From the NCBI GenBank assembly GCA_964372275.1, contig CAYJRR010000014.1, positions 1 through 49,420 of the forward strand: a stretch of DNA of 49,420 nt. Reading direction: 5' to 3'. Source of the DNA: CAYJRR01 sp964372275 [NCBI: uncultured bacterium]. Lineage in GTDB: Bacteria; CAYJRR01. Positions 42,645-48,625 of the stretch are shown piece by piece (within the stretch, counting starts at the first letter, position 1; each line of letters starts with the position of its first letter). The position numbers and the translations under genes are program-made. Below the pieces are notes generated by a model. The model did no database searches. It was not told the DNA's origin and saw nothing but the letters and a program-made list of their open reading frames with translations.

Positions 42645-43250
42645 CTACCGATCCGGGTCGGGTCGGATCGAATCGGTGCGGGGCCGGGCCCATGCGGTGA
42701 CCTTCTCGTGGTGGAGCGCGGCGATCATCGCCAGCGAGAAGAGCACCGGACAGCAACCCGACGACGGACCGGCGGCGAGGAGGCCGGCGACCTCGGGCAA
42801 GGAGAGGCTCGAGGCGTCAAGCGACGGCAGGACCGCCGCGAGGTTGGCCCCGACGACCGCGACGAACGCCACGACCGAGCTCCACGCGGCGACGAGGCCC
42901 ACGCGCCGGCCCCACGGTTGCGAAAGCAGCAGGCCGGTCCCGGAGGCGCCGACGGCGATGGCAATCGCCATCCAGACGGCGAGTGAGCCGTAGAAGACGG
43001 CCCGCGCGATCGGCCGTTCGAGCACCGCCTCCAGCGCCGCCTCTCCCAGGATCGCCTCTGGCCGCACCACGCGAAGCCCGCCGGCGCACAGCGAGAGAAA
43101 CGCGACCGACAACGACGCCGCGCCCAGCCACGGCACCGCCGCGGGCGGTTTCGAGGACCCTCCCGAGGAGACTCGAAGGGCCGGTGGATCCGGGGGCTCC
43201 GGGGGGCCACCCGGGGGAGCCCGAGGGGCGGGGCCGACCGGACGCGTCAC
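42645..43250 (-). CDS. Four-segment membrane protein with repeat-derived N-terminus
   Basis: The 201-aa protein starts with GTG 43250, 7 bases after the stop of the DUF2400 gene. Residues 5-37 are Pro/Gly/Ser-rich and are encoded by two neighbouring copies of the double-hairpin repeat. Then come hydrophobic segments at about 41-58, 83-103, 112-135 and 150-175. C-C-P-V-L-F-S-L-A lies in the last one, and H-H-E-K-V after it. No family is recognised. The C-terminal residues are encoded by the palindrome-dense spacer. Confidence 0.55.
   Translation of the reverse strand: MTRPVGPAPRAPPGGPPEPPDPPALRVSSGGSSKPPAAVPWLGAASLSVAFLSLCAGGLRVVRPEAILGEAALEAVLERPIARAVFYGSLAVWMAIAIAVGASGTGLLLSQPWGRRVGLVAAWSSVVAFVAVVGANLAAVLPSLDASSLSLPEVAGLLAAGPSSGCCPVLFSLAMIAALHHEKVTAWARPRTDSIRPDPDR
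43148..43181 (-). repeat. Dispersed double-hairpin repeat, copy F1 (degenerate)
   Basis: TTTCGAGGACCCTCCCGAGG followed by CTCGAAGGGC aligns with copy C (TTTCGGGGAGTCCCCGAGGG then CCCGAAGGGC) with a few changes. The stems are imperfect. It is 16 bp from copy F2 and lies in the coding sequence of the 42645-43250 gene. Confidence 0.5.
43198..43230 (-). repeat. Dispersed double-hairpin repeat, copy F2
   Basis: TCCGGGGGGCCACCCGGG is shared exactly with copy G, and is followed by GCCC-GAG-GGGC (43219-43229). The strand given is that of the gene it lies in; the hairpins read in the plus direction. Confidence 0.65.
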
Positions 43251-43257
43251 GCCGCCC

Positions 43258-44154
43258 TCACGCCTGGCACACCTCGTAGAGATCGCACGGCACGCAGATC
43301 CGCGCGTTCCGTTTGGCGGGGCACAGGTCGAGGATCCCCAGGCGGCAGAGCGCGAAGTCGTACCGCACCGGGTCGATCGGATCGAGCCTCCGCAGATGCG
43401 TGGTGATCTCCTCGGCCGCCTTCCAGTCGGCCTGCCGCCGCGCCGTGAGGCCGAGGTACCGCGACAACCGATAGGTGTGGGTGTCGAGCGGCAGGAGGAG
43501 CTTCGACGCCGGCACCTCCGGCCACAGTCCCAGGTCGAGGCCATCGGCCGGGCGGACGACCCATCGCAGGAAGAGGAGCATCCGCTTGCAGGCGCTTCCG
43601 TCCGCAGGCGACGAGAGGAGGAAGCGGACCGGCGCGCCATCCGGGATTCGGCCGCCGGGATGGAAGGGGCGCGGATCGCCGCCGAGGATCGACGCGACGA
43701 ACCGGGTGAGCGCGGGACCGACGTGCGGCTCGGACCGGTCGAAACCGGCGAGGAAGAGGCGGCGCAGGTCGCCGTGCCGCCGGACCGCCTGCGACAACAG
43801 CGAGAGGAACAGGGCGAGGTCGCGACCGCCGTGGAAGCGATGGCGGAACCCCCGGAAGCGGACGCGATCGCGCGCGGGATCGAAGTCGTCGAGGAAGCGG
43901 CGCGGCCGGGGACCGATCGCGGCGAGGATCCGCTCCAGCGCGCGGAAGATGAGCGGCACGCTCCCGTAGGCGAACGCGGCGGCCAGCAGGGCCACGACCT
44001 CCCGATCGCGCGGATCGGCATAGCGGTGCGGGAACTTGAGCGGATCGGTCTCGAGGAACCGGCGATCGAAGCGGCCGGCGAGCCGCTCCAGCGTCGCCTT
44101 CAGGCGACGGTCCGGCGCGGGCTCGGTCACGACCGGCAGGGGGGCGGCGGCCAC
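43258..44154 (-). CDS. TIGR02757/DUF2400-family protein
   Basis: The 298-aa protein matches this conserved family of unknown role. It opens with the D-P-L-x-F-P-H-R-Y motif (about residue 38), has D-x-E-x-V-A-L-L-A-A-A-F-A-Y-G, a helix-hairpin-helix-like middle, L-x-L-P-L-D-T-H-T-Y-R-L-S-R-Y-L-G, and four cysteines at the C-terminus (C-P-x6-C-x2-C-x6-C) that can bind an iron-sulfur cluster as in EndoIII-like DNA glycosylases. A DNA- or nucleic-acid-related role is likely by fold. GTG 44154 is 6 bases after a TAGAGT -10 element. Confidence 0.88.
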   Translation of the reverse strand: MAAAPLPVVTEPAPDRRLKATLERLAGRFDRRFLETDPLKFPHRYADPRDREVVALLAAAFAYGSVPLIFRALERILAAIGPRPRRFLDDFDPARDRVRFRGFRHRFHGGRDLALFLSLLSQAVRRHGDLRRLFLAGFDRSEPHVGPALTRFVASILGGDPRPFHPGGRIPDGAPVRFLLSSPADGSACKRMLLFLRWVVRPADGLDLGLWPEVPASKLLLPLDTHTYRLSRYLGLTARRQADWKAAEEITTHLRRLDPIDPVRYDFALCRLGILDLCPAKRNARICVPCDLYEVCQA

Positions 44155-44160
44155 GAGCCC

Positions 44161-44166
44161 ACTCTA
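44161..44166 (-). promoter_or_regulatory. Candidate -10 element of the DUF2400 gene
   Basis: TAGAGT on the minus strand ends 6 bases before the GTG at 44154. Repeat copy D lies directly upstream of it, where a -35 would be. Confidence 0.4.
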
Positions 44167-44171
44167 GGAGT

Positions 44172-44201
44172 TCGGGGAGGCCCCGAGGAAGCCCGAAGGG
44201 C
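44172..44201 (+). repeat. Dispersed double-hairpin repeat, copy D (type copy)
   Basis: TCGGGG-AGG-CCCCGA (44172-44186), GGAA, then GCCC-GAA-GGGC (44191-44201). Both stems are perfect. It covers the -35 region of the DUF2400 gene. Confidence 0.8.
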
Positions 44202-44385
44202 GAACCGTCCGGACCGACGACCGGGATGCGGCGGGCGGACGGGCCGATTGGATTTCTTACGCGATGGGATGGGCGCGCGTGCCTCGCCGCCCCGACGCGC
44301 ATGCGGACGACGCCGTCGAAACCATGAATGATCGCTCAGTTGCGGTGACACCGGCTTCGGAACGCCGATTGCTTCGGGCCGGCGC

Positions 44386-45735
44386 ATGGTTCGAACCCAC
44401 TCGCTCCTTCTCCTCCTCTTCCTTTCCGGCGCCTGCTCCGATCCCGCTCCGCGCGATCTCCTCTACGTCGACGACCTCGACGACGGGAAGAAGGGGCGCG
44501 GCACGAAGGACGATCCCTACCGCCACTTGCAGGACGCGATCGACGCCGCAGCCGACGGCGCGACGATCGTGATTCGCGAAGGGGAGCACCGCGCCGAGCC
44601 GCGCCCGTACGTCGATCCGACCTGCGGCAATTGCGACCACGACGAGTTCCGAACCCCCGCCGACGCGACGGTCGGCTTCCGCGTGAAGGGGAAGGCGGTC
44701 CATCTCGTCGGCGACTCGCGCGAACGAACCGTCCTCTCGACCGGGGCCGGCTACGGACTGCTCTTCGAGCGTGCGGGAAGCTCCTCGGTCGAGCGGCTCA
44801 CCGTCACCGACGGCGTGCGCGACGCCGACGGGCGGGCGACCGACGCGGCGATCGTCGTCCGCCACACCGCGCTCCGCGTCGAGGCGGTCGATCTGGTCGA
44901 CAACGACGACCTCTACGACGGAGAGCCCGATCCGGTGGTCGGGATCATGGGGATCGCCGGCCGCGAGGGGGCCGATCTGGTGGTCGTCGGCTCCCGGATC
45001 GAGGACAACAGCTGGGACGGGATCGCCCTCTACAACAGCGATCCGGAGGTCCCCGGATCGGCCGCGCGGGCGACGATCGTCGGCAACGTGATCGGCTGCA
45101 CCCGCAACTGCGTCCACCCGCGCGGGCGGGGCGTCGGGATCGGCGTCACCTGGGACGCGGAGGCCTCGATCGTCAACAACCGGGTTCACCACTATTGGAA
45201 GGGGATCGGCTCCTTCGGCGAGTCGACGGTGGTCGCGACCAACAACCTCGTCCACGACCAGTGGGGCTGGGGGGTGATCGCCGCCGGCGAATCGACGATG
45301 ACGGCGGTGAACAACGTCATCGCCGACAACGGAACGACCGGGCTGTCCGCGTGGACCGAAGAGTCCCGCACGACATTCGTCAACAACGTCGTGACCGGAA
45401 ACGGATGGAACGACGACGAGTGGGTCGGCAAGCGCACCGGCGCCTGGCTGAACGCGGACGAGGTCGACTTCCGCTACAACGACGTCTGGGGGAACGTGCC
45501 GGTCGACGCCTGCCGCGGCGGCGTCCCCGGCGGCTCGGCATGCGAATCGATCGAGTTCGCCGGTGTCGAGGGGAACTTCGCCGCCGATCCGGTCTTCTCC
45601 GGCGACGAGTCGTACCGGCCCGGCGAGGGCTCGCCGCTCGTCGACGCCGGAGACCCGGCGATCGCCGACGCCGACGGATCGCGCAGCGACGTCGGCGCCC
45701 ACGGCGGCCCCGACGCCGGCCGCACCGTGCCGTAG
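44386..45735 (+). CDS. Right-handed parallel beta-helix lipoprotein
   Basis: The 449-aa protein has a lipoprotein signal (L-L-L-L-F-L-S-G-A-C, Cys17). The rest shows many short repeats of the parallel beta-helix type, such as I-V-N-N-R-V-H-H, V-A-T-N-N-L-V-H-D, T-A-V-N-N-V-I-A-D-N and T-F-V-N-N-V-V-T-G-N, each with an Asn ladder. D-D-P-Y-R-H-L-Q-D-A-I-D-A-A-A-D-G opens the domain, as in pectate-lyase-like and DUF1565 surface proteins. The end, V-D-A-G-D-P-x-x-x-D-x-D-G-S-R-x-D-V-G-A, is common in such proteins. It may bind or cleave polysaccharide at the surface; no catalytic residues can be assigned. Confidence 0.85.
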   Translation: MVRTHSLLLLLFLSGACSDPAPRDLLYVDDLDDGKKGRGTKDDPYRHLQDAIDAAADGATIVIREGEHRAEPRPYVDPTCGNCDHDEFRTPADATVGFRVKGKAVHLVGDSRERTVLSTGAGYGLLFERAGSSSVERLTVTDGVRDADGRATDAAIVVRHTALRVEAVDLVDNDDLYDGEPDPVVGIMGIAGREGADLVVVGSRIEDNSWDGIALYNSDPEVPGSAARATIVGNVIGCTRNCVHPRGRGVGIGVTWDAEASIVNNRVHHYWKGIGSFGESTVVATNNLVHDQWGWGVIAAGESTMTAVNNVIADNGTTGLSAWTEESRTTFVNNVVTGNGWNDDEWVGKRTGAWLNADEVDFRYNDVWGNVPVDACRGGVPGGSACESIEFAGVEGNFAADPVFSGDESYRPGEGSPLVDAGDPAIADADGSRSDVGAHGGPDAGRTVP

Positions 45736-45933
45736 CCCGGTCTCGGGCGACGGCAATGGCGCAATGTGTCATTTCTGCCGGGACATCGACGGGTCAACCG
45801 GGCGTCGTCCCCGACGCGGCACCTCGACGGCGAAGTTCGTTTTTCTTGTTTTTCAACGGCTTACCTCAACCTTGGCGCATCACGGCGGATGGCTCGCCTC
45901 TTGCTCGACCGGCTCCGCGTCGGAGGAAGAGAG

Positions 45934-46521
45934 ATGAACCGTTCATTCGGCTGGGTGGGGACGATGAAGGGCCTCGGATTCCTGTCGCTCGCGGTCCTCG
46001 CCGCCGGCTGCGGCAGCAGCGGCGTCGAGGAGATCTATCCGCTGGCCTCCGGCAACTACTCCATCGAGCTGGTCGAGGCGCCGGTCGACACCTGCTGGCC
46101 GCAGTCGTCGCTCTGGCCGCCGCTGGTCGACACCGAGATCGAGATCGCTACCGAGGGCGACAACATCGACGTCACCACCCCCGACGTCTCGCAGTGGCTC
46201 TTTCCCGCGTTCGCCGGGATCAAGGACGGCAACGAGCTCCTCGGGAAGGGGACCTACAGCTACGAGCTGACCGACCTCTGCTCGCTGCGGGCGACACTCA
46301 CCTTTCAGGGGGAGATGGTCGGCGGCGACGAGTTCGAAGGGACGGTCACGGTGACCTACGACGCCGGGATCAACAATCGCATCGGCACCCCGTCCGACTG
46401 CACGGCGCTGGCCGGCACGACCATCAGCTACCTCGTTCCGTTCCCCGAGCTGAACGATCCGGCCACTGGAAGCTGCGACGTCGCGCTCACGATCGACGGC
46501 GCCGCGGCCCGCGTTGAGTGA
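45934..46521 (+). CDS. Beta-rich putative lipoprotein, 195 aa
   Basis: The signal (L-G-F-L-S-L-A-V-L-A-A-G-C) ends in a lipobox cysteine followed by GSSG. The mature part is rich in Thr, Val, Glu and Asp and has four further cysteines, likely in disulfides. No family is recognised. ATG 45934 is preceded by the strong ribosome site GGAGGAAGAG; ATG 45964 is nearer the hydrophobic core but lacks one. The 198-bp gap after the beta-helix gene contains a T-rich stretch (about 45838-45855), possibly part of a terminator or promoter. Confidence 0.7.
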   Translation: MNRSFGWVGTMKGLGFLSLAVLAAGCGSSGVEEIYPLASGNYSIELVEAPVDTCWPQSSLWPPLVDTEIEIATEGDNIDVTTPDVSQWLFPAFAGIKDGNELLGKGTYSYELTDLCSLRATLTFQGEMVGGDEFEGTVTVTYDAGINNRIGTPSDCTALAGTTISYLVPFPELNDPATGSCDVALTIDGAAARVE

Positions 46522-46539
46522 CCGGCCGACCGGCGGCGC

Positions 46540-47094
46540 TCAGCGCGGCGCGATTCGCCCGCGGTTCTCGGCGGCGGCGCGGTCCAACAGCAGCGGAAAG
46601 CCCCAGGCGTGGGCGCAGGTCAGATCGGCGGCGAGCGCCGGATCGCGCCCGCCCAGCTCGCCTAGGACGTCGGCGAAGAGGGCGTCGAAGCGGGCGCGCA
46701 GTCGGGTGAGACCTTCCGCCGTCGGAGCGGCGTCGTAGGCGACGGCCTCCTGCAACAACTGCTCGGCCGCACGCTTGAGCGCGAGCTTGGAGAACAGGCC
46801 GAGGTGCGGCGTATCGCGCAATCGTGGCACCAGCGCTTCGACGTCGATCTCCTGGCAGGACCAAAGCGGGCGCAAGTCGGTGGCGAGCGCGGCGGCCGCG
46901 TCGGCCGTGTCGGGCGGGCAGGGTTCGGTTTCGGCGCCCGGGGGTCCGGGGGGCCACCCGGGAGAGCCTGTAGGACGGAACAGACCAGGACCCTCGGCCG
47001 CCGCTGCGATGGCGCCAGACGGCCCGGCGCCGGAGGCGAAGGCCGCCACCACGCCGAGGGCCGCCGTCGAGATCGTGCGCCGCATCCCACGCAT
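46540..47094 (-). CDS. Exported helical protein of unknown function, 184 aa
   Basis: The protein has a signal peptide (about residues 8-28). Residues about 39-50 are a Pro/Gly-rich stretch encoded by repeat copy G. From residue 60 on it is helical, with cysteines at the start (E-P-C-P-P-D, W-S-C-Q-E-I) and near the end (D-L-T-C-A-H-A-W-G). No family is recognised. ATG 47094 and ATG 47085 are both possible starts. It converges on the lipoprotein gene with an 18-bp gap. Confidence 0.6.
   Translation of the reverse strand: MRGMRRTISTAALGVVAAFASGAGPSGAIAAAAEGPGLFRPTGSPGWPPGPPGAETEPCPPDTADAAAALATDLRPLWSCQEIDVEALVPRLRDTPHLGLFSKLALKRAAEQLLQEAVAYDAAPTAEGLTRLRARFDALFADVLGELGGRDPALAADLTCAHAWGFPLLLDRAAAENRGRIAPR
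46945..46978 (-). repeat. Dispersed double-hairpin repeat, copy G
   Basis: TCCGGGGGGCCACCCGGG (46945-46962) equals copy F2. The second hairpin is weaker: CCT-GT-AGG at about 46967-46974. It lies in the coding sequence of the 46540-47094 gene. Confidence 0.6.
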
Positions 47095-47170
47095 TCGGTG
47101 CAAGCGTCGCGCCCCGCGCGAAATCGCCGGATTTCAAGGCGCGGTCGCCGCCCCCCGTGGCCCCGCGGCC

Positions 47171-47219
47171 GGTGACCGCCGGAACCACCGGGACGGCGAT
47201 CACCCGCTCCGTTTTTTTT
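47171..47219 (+). promoter_or_regulatory. Hairpin and T8 tract upstream of the hsp20 gene
   Basis: GGTGACCGCCG (47171-47181) can pair with CGGCGATCACC (47194-47204), with one mismatch, and eight T's follow at 47212-47219. The gap of seven bases is long for an intrinsic terminator. A candidate promoter TTGCAA (47231-47236) and TAGTTG (47253-47258), spaced 16, follows, so the T tract could be an UP element. Confidence 0.4.
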
Positions 47220-47267
47220 CGAGGCGCCGGTTGCAACGTCGGGTGGGTGCCCTAGTTGGTCGGCGCG

Positions 47268-47846
47268 ATGAAAGACGGCAAGAAGAAACCGACGAGGAGA
47301 GTGGAGATGGAAGGCATCGATCGAACCATCCAGCAGGTCGAGCGTTTCTACCGGGTGCTCACCGGCAACGAGGCGCCGCCCCCCTCCGAGTCTCCGTATG
47401 CGGTGATCCCGCCGGAACGGAACCCGGTGCGTCACGTCGAGGAACAGATCGAGCGGCTGATCGCCGCGCTCGGCACACCCACACTCGGCGCCGCCACGCC
47501 CGTCGCGGCCACTCCCGCCTGGACACCGCCCCTCTCCGTCACCGAGAACGCGCGTGAGTTGGTGATCTGCGTTGACCTTCCCGGCGTCGAAAAGGACGAC
47601 GTGGACCTGCAGGTCGTCGAAAACCGGCTCCTCCTCCAGGGCCGGCGTCCGGGGGCGGCGGCCGTCGCGGCCGGAGAACGGTTCGTCTCCGAACGACCGG
47701 CCGGCCGGTTCGAGCGGATCGTTCCCCTTCCCTTCCCCGTCGAGCCGGAGCGCCTGTCGGCCCAGATGAAAAACGGAGTGCTCGAAGTGCGGATCGCCAA
47801 GGCCGCGCCCCGGGTCGAGCCCCGGGCCGAGATCCCGATCCAGTAG
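47268..47846 (+). CDS. Small heat shock protein (Hsp20/alpha-crystallin)
   Basis: The 192-aa protein has an N-terminal helical part (M-E-G-I-D-R-T-I-Q-Q-V-E-R-F-Y-R, about residues 14-30) with R-H-V-E-E-Q-I-E-R-L-I-A-A-L (about 55-69), then an alpha-crystallin domain (about 85-180) with L-V-I-C-V-D-L-P-G-V-E-K-D-D-V and F-E-R-I-V-P-L-P-F-P-V and the final M-K-N-G-V-L-E-V-R-I. The I-P-I tail (E-I-P-I-Q) is the family's oligomerisation motif. It should hold unfolding proteins. ATG 47268 is preferred; ATG 47307 is possible. It heads a four-gene run. Confidence 0.88.
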   Translation: MKDGKKKPTRRVEMEGIDRTIQQVERFYRVLTGNEAPPPSESPYAVIPPERNPVRHVEEQIERLIAALGTPTLGAATPVAATPAWTPPLSVTENARELVICVDLPGVEKDDVDLQVVENRLLLQGRRPGAAAVAAGERFVSERPAGRFERIVPLPFPVEPERLSAQMKNGVLEVRIAKAAPRVEPRAEIPIQ

Positions 47847-47957
47847 GCGCCACGCCGGACACCGAACGACTTCGTTTTTGCCGCCCATCGGAGTCGGCCG
47901 TGGGGGTCGACCGTCCGTGGAGGCATTGACCGCAGCACGAGAAGAGAAGGTACGAAC

Positions 47958-48353
47958 ATGGAGACCGCCAAGGTGGACGTCCGCAAGCTGCAGCTCCTGA
48001 ACGACCGCATCAACCAGACGATCGACGCCTTGAACCAGGTACGGCTGTCGGTTCACGGCCTGCAGCACACCACCGGACTCGGCGCCCAGATCCCGTTCGC
48101 CTACGGCGCGCAGGGCTACGGCGCGCAGCCGTTCGGCGCAGGCGTGCAGCAGCCGGGCGTTCCGTTCGGGGCGCCGGGGATGATGGGCCAGCAGGCCCCG
48201 TGGCTCGGCGGCATCAGCCACACGTCGGCGCCCTGGGGTGCCTACGGGTACGGGACGGGGATCGAGCAGCAGGATCCGTTCATCGCCTCCCGCTACGCGC
48301 AGACCTTCCCCTACGCCTACTCGCTGGTCCCGCCGGTGGTGCCGGGCCTCTAG
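47958..48353 (+). CDS. Small protein with coiled-coil start and aromatic Gly/Gln-rich tail
   Basis: The 131-aa protein opens with an amphipathic helix (residues 5-35, V-R-K-L-Q-L-L-N-D-R-I-N-Q-T-I-D-A-L) and then becomes low in complexity: Gly, Gln, Ala, Pro, Tyr and Phe (Y-G-A-Q-G-Y-G-A-Q-P-F-G-A-G), as seen in disordered proteins that condense or coat. No cysteines and no catalytic motif. The ribosome site GAAGAGAAGG is about 7 bases before ATG 47958. It follows hsp20 by 111 bases and ends before a strong hairpin. Function unknown. Confidence 0.65.
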   Translation: METAKVDVRKLQLLNDRINQTIDALNQVRLSVHGLQHTTGLGAQIPFAYGAQGYGAQPFGAGVQQPGVPFGAPGMMGQQAPWLGGISHTSAPWGAYGYGTGIEQQDPFIASRYAQTFPYAYSLVPPVVPGL

Positions 48354-48373
48354 TCGTTCGCCCGCCGGAGCGT

Positions 48374-48407
48374 GGGACGGGGGATGCCCGCACGGGTCCC
48401 CCGTCCC
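48374..48407 (+). terminator. Very strong hairpin after the coiled-coil gene
   Basis: An 11-bp perfect stem GGGACGGGGGA (48374-48384) with TCCCCCGTCCC (48397-48407), and an inner stem CCCG-CA-CGGG (48387-48396). No T-tract follows; in a GC-rich genome it may still end or stabilise transcripts. It begins 20 bases past the stop. Confidence 0.55.
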
Positions 48408-48429
48408 CGTCCTTCCGGCCGAGCCATTC

Positions 48430-48618
48430 ATGAGACCGATCGAAGAGAGCACGCTGCCGTTCGCCTTCGCCGACGTGGAGTCGATCAGCGACGACGGCGA
48501 AGTGGTCATCCGCCTCGGCGACGGCGAGCGAACGACGGTCCAGGTTCCGCTCGAACAGGTTCCGGCGCTCCGGCGACGGACCGTGGAGGAACGTCCGCGA
48601 TCGGTTCGCGCGGGGTGA
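48430..48618 (+). CDS. Small protein of unknown function, 62 aa
   Basis: The predicted product (MRPIEESTLPFAFADVESIS...) is acidic at first and basic at the end (R-R-R-T-V-E-E-R-P-R-S-V-R). A short beta segment G-E-V-V-I-R-L-G-D-G is followed by T-V-Q-V-P-L. No family is recognised, and no Shine-Dalgarno site is clear before ATG 48430. The next gene starts 7 bases after its stop, which supports a real gene in an operon. Confidence 0.5.
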   Translation: MRPIEESTLPFAFADVESISDDGEVVIRLGDGERTTVQVPLEQVPALRRRTVEERPRSVRAG

Positions 48619-48625
48619 CCGCGCG

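Noticed and set aside
45736-45933. A short gene upstream of the 45934 lipoprotein (open frame from 45766)
   Set aside because: The extra N-terminal residues would precede the signal peptide; the strong ribosome site is at 45934.
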